Positions 55,334 through 64,000 of a stretch of 64,000 nucleotides of DNA are shown here, in pieces (the first letter of the stretch is position 1; the number at the start of each line of letters is the position of its first letter). Source of the stretch: Siphonodentalium dalli (lineage: Eukaryota > Mollusca > Scaphopoda > Gadilida > Siphonodentaliidae); assembly GCA_032622095.1 (NCBI GenBank), contig CP136067.1, positions 94,354,707-94,418,706 of the forward strand, written 5' to 3'. Made by a program: the position numbers and the translations under genes. The notes beneath the pieces are model-generated. The model searched no databases. It saw nothing but the letters and a program-made list of their open reading frames with translations, and was not told the origin of the DNA.

Positions 55334-55695
55334 TCCGGCAGGATGAGCAAATATAAATGTAGAATAATCTTAGTCAAAGTTGTTTTGTTTTTTTTTACGA
55401 ATATTAATCCAAATTGACAACACACGCCGTCATTCTTATATATTGATTAAATGCAATGACGCTAGATTGCAAAATCGTTTGCGTTCGTTTATCGCCGATT
55501 GTTGCGTCCCGAATTGAGATGTAAATATTTACTAAATTGAGCGTAGTTCAGACGATGTTTTCTATGGTGTGGTATGGTCGATTTCTTTGAAATTTTCTGT
55601 AATGTTAGTAGAATGATACATCCCCCAGATTGGCATAGAGCCTGAGAACTAACTCATAAATTTATCGCACTCGAACATGTCCATAATATGTCTTT
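55333..55695. mobile_element. Solo arm of the 14058-17497 foldback family
   Basis: ACTCCGG..GAATAATCTTAGTCAAAG, ATCCAAATTGACAACACACG, TTGCGTCCCGAATTGAGATG and TGTTAGTAGAATGATA match 14945-15235. It then continues without interruption through GGCATAGAGCCTGAGAACTA to CACTCGAACATGTCCATAAT, the part that lies beyond the nested element in the other copy. Confidence 0.88.
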
Positions 55696-55709
55696 AAATA
55701 CTTCTCAAT

Positions 55710-56835
55710 AATTCGATTTGGAGATATCTCAATTTAATTTGGAGGGATATCTCTAAATATTTGGAGGTAACTCCAAATAATTGGATTTATCTCCAAATGA
55801 ACAGGTCTGGCAATTCCCAAATATAGCTGCAATAGCCATATGTAGCTATTGTAGCTACATAATATTATTATGGCTATTGCATGGTGATGGATGAATCTGA
55901 TTGAAGAGAGATAACCCAATCGAACAATCATTTAAATATACAAGAACATGATTTGATTATACTCTTAGTAAATTAATATTGTTTGCCGTGTTCATGTATA
56001 ATTAACAAAATATTCCAATATTGTTACTTTTTCTTGACAACTGTACCTAAATATAAGAAGAGAATATATCATATACGGATGGATGGATGGATGTGAGTCC
56101 CATATCACATAGCATAACCGATATCTACACGGATGCATGTGCTTATAGCTATGCTTCTCTGCTGGTGCAACCGAAATGTCAACGGTAGTGATTTCACAAG
56201 TTGTAACAATATAATACCCATCACCCTTAGTTGCAACAGCAAGCCTTGAAATAGGGTGCCTGTCATTGGCAGAATGAGGTCCCCAGAGGGTGAATTTAGT
56301 GATGCTAATCCGCATAGTGGGCTAGCATCACCAACTTCACCCTCTGGGAACATCATTCTGCTGAGGTGCAAGCAGAATGAGGTCCCCAGAGGGTGAATTT
56401 GGTGATGCTAGCCCGCTAATCCGCATAGCGGGCTAGCATCACCAACTTCACCCTCTGAGGACATCATTCTGCTGAGGTGTAAGCAGAATGAGGTCCCCAG
56501 AGGGTGAATTTGGTGATGCTAGCCCGCTATGCGGGGTAGCATCACTAAATTCACCCTCTGGGGACCTCATTCTGCAAATGACAGACACCCTTATTTCAAG
56601 GCTTGTGCAACAGCTCGCGGTATTGCATGCAATGCAAAGCAAATTGGTAAAATATTGTTTTACGATAGTCAAGTGTAGCTACAATAGATACATAAAGCTA
56701 TTGTAGCTATAATTGGGAATTGCCAGACCTAATGAATACGAGTTATCTCTATTAGCGATTTGGAGATATCTCCAAAAAGAATTAGAGATAAATATCTCTA
56801 CATCGACATATTCACAATTCAAATTTAAAATGAAC
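55710..56835. mobile_element. Inverted-repeat element (GGAGATATCTCC ends) holding a family-H MITE
   Basis: GATTTGGAGATATCTC (55714) and AGGTCTGGCAATTCCCAAAT.. with CTATTGTAGCTAC are inverted at 56680-56790 (GTAGCTATAATTGGGAATTG, CAGACCT, GATTTGGAGATATCTCC). The middle includes the MITE at 56241-56604. Imperfect GGAGATA words make each end itself repetitive. Confidence 0.75.
56241..56604. mobile_element. Three-hairpin family-H MITE
   Basis: Termini AAGCCTTGAAATAGGGTGCC and GGGTGTCTGTCATTTGCAG (inverse of the right end, which closes with TTATTTCAAGGCTT). Three successive hairpins (about 56271-56360, 56377-56475 and 56485-56573) are each bounded by GAATGAGGTCCCCAGAGGGT and its inverse and separated by GCTGAGGTG(C/T)AAGCA. 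The usual long spacer of the family is missing. Confidence 0.9.
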
Positions 56836-57639
56836 ATCTCTGTAAATAATCTACTGCAGATTGTAATTTTGTTGATAAATAACAAGTTTTGGACCGTTTT
56901 ACGACCTTGTTGATTGTGGTTAGCATTATTTTTGGGCAATTAATCGATTCTGATAACTGAAAGGTATGGGCAGCCGTTTGGTCGGAAAATACGTCAAATA
57001 AAAATTAATAGTGGATTGTTTAACTAATTGCATGCATCAAGCATTCAATATACAGTGTAGTGATATTCCATATTAATAGCAATCTTTTCGAAATCAGTAA
57101 TATTATTTCCCAACCAACGGTGTTCATTTCCAAACCAAAAGTCTTAAAGACACGGTTGGCCTTGGCGGTGGGTATCCTGTGAAAATATCTCCACCCGTCA
57201 AAAACCGCCACAAACAGAAAGAACATCAAAATGTAGATAAACTTTGTCCGTATACAAATAAGAAATATCGCATAAACAGTATGTTATGGTCATATCTTTG
57301 ACCATTGTTATGTAAACAAAAGCGTAAAAAGTTACTTTTCTGGTGTTTGTTTATATTATGATGGTAAACACAAAGAGCGTTCTTTGTTGGTGAATACCTG
57401 ATATGGAACTAATAAAGAGCGTTTATGCCATTTGTGTGTGATTAGCCAGTAGCATTGTGTTGTCTTCTGTAACACAATCAGGCTCCTGCTTAGGTAAAAT
57501 ATTGTAGGTCTTTATGATAACATGCTGTTTACGCGATGGTCATGGTATATATGAACGGAACTGTATGCGTCTTGCTGTTTTTCTGTTTACGGTGTTTGGA
57601 ACAAATATGAATATTTTCGACAATTAAGGCCGCACGTGC

Positions 57640-59235
57640 CTTTAAATTCAATATGAGACAATTTCATTCTAATATATATCGTTTTCTAATCAATGTTGAT
57701 AGATGCACAATTGATGTTCTATTTCAATTCAAATAGTTCTCCAACCAATATATAAAACTAATTCTAATACAGCAATTATAAGTCAATTTTCTTTCAATGG
57801 CATTTCTATCAATAAACAACAATACGAAACTAACAGCAGTCCATGAAAATCTAACAGTCAAATCCCGAACTGATATGAGTCGATTAATAACCAATAGACA
57901 AAACCAAACAGACGCAAGATGGTGCTGCGTTGAACTTCCTGCGGTTGTGGGAACCACAAATTATATATAGATTATGTGGAGGACTTCGGTTCACGTGACG
58001 TCAGGAATATAGAAATAGACTAAATAGATCTGTGGTTCCCACTACGAGTATATCTTACGTCACATGAATCAAGTATCTCCAACGTCCCTGGTTGCCCCCT
58101 AGCGTTAATTCGAGAATTGGTTATTGGTTTGTAAGCGGTAGTTATTAAAATGTCAACTGCGATCATTGAATATTACCGGAAATAGATAATTGATTTTGAA
58201 GTTAGATACTGATTGGAATGCGCAACATATTGAATTGAAATGTGAATTTGATATCTATTAAATATAAGAATGACGAGGTCTATCGATTTGGAAATGAACA
58301 TCGTTGATTGGGGAATTCTATATTGATTAGGAAAATGTCTATTGGTTTGAAAATGAACATCGTTGATTGGGGAAATCTATATTGATTAGGAAAATATGGC
58401 TATTGAAACGGAATATACATATATTGAATATGCGATAGCTGTACTAATTGTTTGTTACTAGATATTGGTTGAAGAATGAATAACATTAATTTGAAATAGA
58501 ACATTAATTTTGCATCGGTTAAAGGGGTACTGTACGCCATTTTCATTAAATTTCCGGTGACAACAACGATCTAATATCGATAATATATAGAAACATAAGT
58601 AATTTGAGTCGAAGATGTATTCTGTAAACGCTCAGGTTAATAGGCTATCTTAAAATTTAATAATTTAAAAGTTAATAATTTGATATAAATTGAATTTATG
58701 ACTGGAGCCATAAAATGGCGTCAATTAAATTACGAATTACCGTAATCAAAAATAGTAATTGAGGGATACTGGATTTTTAAACCGATCGCACACACGATTG
58801 CTTATAATATTATGATGATACGGGGAGAACCCTCAAGCCACTCACTGACTAGCGACGATACAATAACTTAAATGATTATATGGGACTAGTATGCATATAA
58901 TATAACTTTTATTTGATTCATTTGGTTGAAAACTTTACAAAAATTACTCGACAACGACAATTTGTATTTTTGCATTCCGGTAAATTTGTCATCTGTAACA
59001 TGACTTCGTACTCAACAGACTTTCAAATAATGGAAAAATTGTTACCTTATTCTCCTACTCGGAGACTATAGAAACCAACAACAACATGTGGCGTACAGTA
59101 CCCCTTTAACATTGATTATGAACGACAGATATTAAAATTGAATTGTCTCCTATTGAATATAAGAACGACTATTGGTTTGAAAATGGACACCATTGGTTTG
59201 AAAGACTTCTATTAAAAACCAGACTTATATTGAAT
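57640..59235. mobile_element. Degenerate inverted element of TTGATT/AATCAA words with a nested family-C MITE
   Basis: 57640-57910 holds TTCTAATCAATGTTGATAG-type words. 58120-58515 and 59110-59230 hold the inverse type (ATTGGTTTGAAAATGAACATCGTTGATTGGGGAA, twice). GTGGGAACCACA near 57946 is inverted near 58033 (TGTGGTTCCCAC). The insert at 58519-59109 is family C. Confidence 0.6.
58519..59109. mobile_element. TTAA-flanked MITE, family C, 591 bp, inverse of 51833-52423
   Basis: TTAA|AGGGGTACTGTACGCCA and TGGCGTACAGTACCCCT|TTAA. It is nearly identical to the reverse complement of the other copy, with single-base changes such as CTCCTACTCGG against CCGAGTCGGAG. Confidence 0.93.
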
Positions 59236-61320
59236 TTGCGTTTCATGTAATTGTTTAAACAAACCGTGCATCATTAACTTTTATTTCATGTAATTTCCGA
59301 CCCAACGACCGCCCATAGAAAGGGCATTTCAAAAAATGTTGTGTTGGAATCTGATGATATGGGGACCAATGAATGGGATTGAGTACCTTGTATAGTTGGG
59401 GATGTTGTTGTTGTTGTTGCTGCTGTTTTTAAGACAAATCTCTGCAACGAGTTGCAACAAAATCCGCGTGCGTTTTGGAACAATTTGGAAATTAGAATGG
59501 TATATTAATGTACTATGTGAATACTATTGTTATATAGTATTTTGTATTCCACGTGTGGGGGGGGGGGGTGGGTGGGCATGTTAATGTTGATGCATTTCTT
59601 TAAATACTAAATACGCCCAGAATAGGAAACCTTCGGAGGAGCGAACCTTCGGAATATAGAAACTTCGGAATGGAGAACATTCGGAATAGAGAACCCTACC
59701 CGCGTGACCCATCAGCTCTGGCGGGCGATATTTTAGACGCCGAAATCAGGGGGGGGGTGTAATTAAAAAATTTGCAGGAAGGTATACCGCGGTGGGTGGG
59801 TGGCCCGAGGGGCAAAAAAAAAAACGCGTTTTTTACAACCTCATGCAAAGTTTTTACTATAAGACCTTTTGTGCCTTATTTGACATTTGTAACAGTTTAA
59901 AACATATAAGAATTTATAACAGCAAAAACACCATATTTATGTTAATGGGACCTCATATGGGCCTCAGTGGAGATGACATTAAGCATATAGGACAGTGCAT
60001 GGGTGAAAAAATTCCTTCATGACACCCTTTGGAAAGAAGCTTTGAGAAATGTAAAACTTAAATAAATAAACTTGTCTTGATGTAACTAAAGCCTAGATCA
60101 TTGTGTGCATGAAAAAAGAGCCAACAACTGTCTCAAACATAAATGTGACTATAATTGGCTAGAATAACTGTCATCACATTGTTCATCAGTGCATCAAGCC
60201 AATCGGTGAAATATTTGCATGTCTATCAACTCATATGATCTGTTACTCTCACAACACCTAAAATATCCAAGTCTGGCATATATGACTGTTTGTCATTTAT
60301 TATCACAAGACCTAAAGTATCTTAAATCTGGTATATATATAGTGCTGTGACTGCTTGTCATCTATATATATAAACGAGTAAGATCTGTCCAGATTTTTCT
60401 CTCAGACTCATGGATCGAGTTCAACCAAATTTGGAGTGGTGACTCGATGTACCCGTGTGGATGTTATAATGGTTTTTCAAAATTTTGAATTGAATAAAAT
60501 TGGTTTTGTTAAATTGAGCAAGGAATTCAATCTGAAAAAACATATATTAAAACAATATATATAAATCAAAATGTTTCAATGATAAAAATGTGCATGAAGG
60601 GGCCGCCGCGAAATAAAGGCTCTGTCTAAGATCCAAATGTGTGCGAAGTCTCACAAAGGGGGCCACAGGTATCGCCGACGTTGACTATAGGCTGTTTCGG
60701 TTAGTTTAGTATAATAGAAGTATGTTGTTACAGTAGACTAACATAAGTGGTATGGAATATGTTAGATAATGGGCTGGTTGACAGACTAATAAGGAAATAG
60801 TTAGAAATTATGAAATTATGTGTATCCTGCACAATGACCTAGGTTTACAGATGATCAGCAATTTATAAAACTTTTTTTTCAATTAAAACCGCTTCTGAAA
60901 CTGAAATTGAACTAATTGAGATCTGATTGAGATCATATGAGTGATATCAGTAGAGTTTTATGCGGTTTAAACCAAATTTTAGTGAAATTTGGGGGTGGGT
61001 GTCAAAAAATTGGGAGTAAAATTTTGTGTGTGTGCATGTTTGGCGGTGGTGGGTCACCGAAAATGCCAGATGCAAAATAACGGCATACCTTCCTGCAAAT
61101 TTGTTACTACCCCCTCCCCCGCCGAAATTACACAAAATGAGTCGCTACGCGTTCGTCAATTATACCGTTGGTGTACGTAACACAATCGTGGAAAAGTGGC
61201 AAAGCAAGTTGTAATACTATTAACACGTTCAGTGCCGACTACGAATTATTCCGACAACGAGTCATATGTTTGCATGCAGTTGAATGTGTGTCGGCAGTGA
61301 ACGTACTTTGTGTTGAGTTA
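59236..61320. other. No gene seen; G-run fragments and a CTTCGGAA repeat
   Basis: A G run near 59557-59567 is followed by five loose copies of a GAACCTTCGGAATAGA unit (59618-59697), then GGGTGGGTGG words near 59790 and related G/C-rich pieces at 60985-61120. The sequence 59840-60960 has no recognisable feature. Confidence 0.55.
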
Positions 61321-61424
61321 TTAAAGGCCCACTTAATTTTCGAACCACAAGATCAGATATATAAAATATATGCATATTATAAACCATTTGAAAGAAGAAG
61401 CTCCAAAACATTGTATTAACTTAT
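61321..61424. mobile_element. Truncated AGGCCCAC MITE
   Basis: TTAA|AGGCCCACTTAATTTTCGAA followed by about 80 bases that are the inverse of 12480-12588 (GAAGCTCCAAAACATTGTAT). Confidence 0.8.
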
Positions 61425-61518
61425 CCGGTGTATGAAACTGAACACATGTTGTTTTTGTTGAGTTACCAACGTTTTTTTCCTCATTTAGATTGTTGTAAAA
61501 AGTTTATTTATTGTCAAC

Positions 61519-62349
61519 GCAAAGGTTAAATAGTGTGCCACCTGTTTGTGGCAAAAACGGAACCCCTCGTCCCAGATGGCCGCCAAAATGGCGGCCTAAA
61601 CTCAGAACAGTTGAAGTTTTTGCCTAATATCTTAAAAGATCAATTCCTGTTGTTGATAATGGTTCAGACTGGCGACTTTGATTCGGCCTATTCATGTTAA
61701 TTCAGCATTGGAGCAATGAAAGATACCATAAATGGGGTCCCAGACTCATCTACACCCTCAAAAATTCGATTTTACAAAACGCGGTATAAAATTCCACAAA
61801 ACTCGCCATTGTGATTACAGTCATATATCAACAAGAAATGGACAGAACTGTACAATGTAAGTTGACCATACCAATATCTATAAATACTCCAATTCAATGA
61901 AACCCAAATTGGCGCTTTGTCTCAAAATGGCTGCCAAAATGGCGGTCAAAATATGGAAAATGGCGGATATTGATCACAGTGTCATTCAATGCATTATAAG
62001 TAGTGGTTGATGAATAAAATTGACTAAATAAATACGAATGTATACCTCTTTATGATGCCATTATGCTAGCTCTATGTAAAAACTTAAAAATCAGTACCAA
62101 AAATGGCTGCCAAAATGGCCACCCGATGTGAAAAATACTATTTTCTATCACTTCTGTTTATCACTTGTTGCTCTCTGAACTGGGAAACAATGGGTATATT
62201 CTTTCAATGATCGTGTCAACTGATCATTCCAGCAATGACATGTCTAATAGATTAGATCATAGTTTACTCCGGTCCTTCACTAATAAGTTATAACGAATGC
62301 GGTATGAAATTTAACCAAAATCGACTTTGGGGTTCTGGTCACATTTTAT
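61519..62349 (+). repeat. Direct duplication, copy 1
   Basis: From GCAAAGGTTAAATAGTGTGC the sequence is repeated at 63169 with an offset of 1650 (1651 after one extra T). Only that single indel was noticed over about 830 bases. It contains ATGGCCGCCAAAATGGCGGC words and no coding exon. Confidence 0.95.
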
Positions 62350-62574
62350 ATTTAGGGATGAGCAGATCTTGTCAACAAAATAATTGATCGTTTCTTTTAT
62401 TTGTGAACATTCCATCTCAAATAGACCAAAAGAAACAATAAATTTTATCTAATATGGCTTCCAAAACGAAAATGGTAGACTCTGCCCAGCTTATCACATA
62501 ATGGAAGTTGTGAGTGGTGGATGCAGTTGATAGTGTTGGCTAATATACATGTATGTGGCTCATATACATCAAAA

Positions 62575-62856
62575 CTATTTATTTTCAATCTTTTGGTGGC
62601 TTCCCGCGGGTTGACAAAATATCGACGCATCAGTGCTATAATGTCGTAACTCCATTATGGCGGGAAATGAGTATTTGATACCATTCGAATCGTGAGAAAA
62701 AATCCAATCCGATGGGCCAAACTGTCTTTGCAGTGGATCACAAATATTCGCACAAACCAGTGAAGCAAATGTCGTATCTCCAGCGATCTTTACAATTATT
62801 CGTGCTATGAGGTCGTATGTCAAACAGCAGCCAATCGGACGCTTCAGGTTGTCCAC
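62575..62856 (-). CDS. Uncertain ORF (93 residues) between the two duplication copies
   Basis: The frame begins MDNLKRPIGCCLTYDLIARI and has a fairly protein-like composition (LTYDLIARIIVKI, TFASLVCANI), faintly recalling an F-box-like helix pair. I cannot assign it. It overlaps a second open frame on the same strand (62445-62630), has no clear splice partners, and lies in the 0.8 kb between direct repeats. It may be coding sequence of a mobile element, part of a gene, or chance. Confidence 0.2.
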   Translation of the reverse strand: MDNLKRPIGCCLTYDLIARIIVKIAGDTTFASLVCANICDPLQRQFGPSDWIFSHDSNGIKYSFPAIMELRHYSTDASIFCQPAGSHQKIENK

Positions 62857-63168
62857 GTGACTTCTGTTTTGTGTTTGTGAATTCTAAAATGTGTGCTATT
62901 TGGTAGTATCTCCATGTTAGTTACGTGATCATTTGGTGATTTAAATTTGTGATTGTTCCACACATTTCTGTATGATGATGCACATGGGGGAATTTTCATA
63001 GTGTAGAATAGGCACTTTTTAGTTCATAGACACATGCGATTTCCACCATATTTAGCTTAATCTGCATTTATTAGCACAACTTCATTATAGCACGGAAACT
63101 CTGACTGAGATTAATTCGATAATAGTGAGAACAAATGTTGTCATATGTATACAAATGTATACATTTTT

Positions 63169-64000
63169 GCAAAGGTTAAATAGTGTGCCACCTGTTTGTG
63201 GCAAAAACGGAACCCCTCGTCCCAGATGGCCGCCAAAATGGCGGCCTAAACTCAGAACAGTTGAAGTTTTTGCCTAATATCTTAAAAGATCAATTCCTGT
63301 TGTTTGATAATGGTTCAGACTGGCGACTTTGATTCGGCCTATTCATGTTAATTCAGCATTGGAGCAATGAAAGATACCATAAATGGGGTCCCAGACTCAT
63401 CTACACCCTCAAAAATTCGATTTTACAAAACGCGGTATAAAATTCCACAAAACTCGCCATTGTGATTACAGTCATATATCAACAAGAAATGGACAGAACT
63501 GTACAATGTAAGTTGACCATACCAATATCTATAAATACTCCAATTCAATGAAACCCAAATTGGCGCTTTGTCTCAAAATGGCTGCCAAAATGGCGGTCAA
63601 AATATGGAAAATGGCGGATATTGATCACAGTGTCATTCAATGCATTATAAGTAGTGGTTGATGAATAAAATTGACTAAATAAATACGAATGTATACCTCT
63701 TTATGATGCCATTATGCTAGCTCTATGTAAAAACTTAAAAATCAGTACCAAAAATGGCTGCCAAAATGGCCACCCGATGTGAAAAATACTATTTTCTATC
63801 ACTTCTGTTTATCACTTGTTGCTCTCTGAACTGGGAAACAATGGGTATATTCTTTCAATGATCGTGTCAACTGATCATTCCAGCAATGACATGTCTAATA
63901 GATTAGATCATAGTTTACTCCGGTCCTTCACTAATAAGTTATAACGAATGCGGTATGAAATTTAACCAAAATCGACTTTGGGGTTCTGGTCACATTTTAT
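63169..64000 (+). repeat. Direct duplication, copy 2, cut by the window edge
   Basis: Continues copy 1 base for base to the last base of the window, so the true repeat length is unknown. Copy 1 continues past 62349 into TATTTAGGGATGAGCAG.., where the comparison stops only because the window ends. Confidence 0.95.

Noticed and set aside
54910-55346. Repeat peptides YLIVKQLHANGV and ACNCFTIRYTPL
   Set aside because: They are products of the 36-bp tandem array on the two strands.

Overview
This window is nuclear DNA from an animal, most likely a marine invertebrate. Genes are sparse, split by GT-AG introns and AT-rich, and they sit in a dense mixture of miniature inverted-repeat elements (MITEs), foldback elements, minisatellites and degenerate tandem arrays. 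No bacterial gene organisation, CRISPR array or convincing tRNA/rRNA gene was seen. The word TACATGTA recurs throughout, a habit I associate with mollusc genomes, so a lophotrochozoan (perhaps a bivalve) is my best guess; this is an inference.

Two complete split genes can be assembled from phase-matched exons, both on the + strand. Gene 1 (7130-21438, four exons, 201 residues) is an orthologue of CCDC59/TAP26, the animal relative of yeast Fyv7, a nucleolar small-subunit rRNA-processing factor. Its introns are packed with elements, and one MITE ends 22 bases before its last exon. Gene 2 (42526-48479, five exons, 331 residues, intron phases 1-0-0-0) is the most interesting locus. Its C-terminal half reads as four amphipathic helices with a long A-B connection, B and C together in one exon, and a helix D whose residue spacing matches the CNTF/LIF/cardiotrophin group of class I helical cytokines. 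The exon and phase layout is that of IL-6/G-CSF type genes. I propose an invertebrate IL-6/CNTF-type cytokine, with no visible signal peptide. Isolated first-exon-like pieces with good donors lie at 959-1071, 1746-1775 and 53562-53607 and could belong to further genes.

Layout. 1-2.4 kb: truncated MITE and an exon-bearing duplicated segment. 2.4-6.6 kb: nested elements carrying GACGTCGG arrays. 7.1-21.4 kb: gene 1, with a foldback in intron 1 and, in intron 3, a foldback holding a decayed copy of the 0.96-kb exon plus a nested 2.2-kb TA-flanked element. 21.4-34 kb: MITEs and degenerate arrays, no gene seen. 34.7-40 kb: two hAT-type elements with 8-bp target duplications around two tandem arrays. 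41-42.1 kb: a GATATC array. 42.5-48.5 kb: gene 2, with a minisatellite against one acceptor and a 144-bp palindrome. 49-54 kb: a 60-odd-bp minisatellite, an inverted AT-rich element with a nested MITE, and a possible first exon. 54.4-55.7 kb: the C-terminal end of a LINE reverse-transcriptase ORF, a 36-bp array and a solo foldback arm. 55.7-59.2 kb: more nested inverted repeats. 61.5-64 kb: a nearly identical direct duplication cut by the window edge.

Most named MITE families are flanked by TTAA, as in piggyBac-type insertion. Two pairs have exactly equal lengths (488 and 591 bp), suggesting recent activity of a transposase that is not encoded here.
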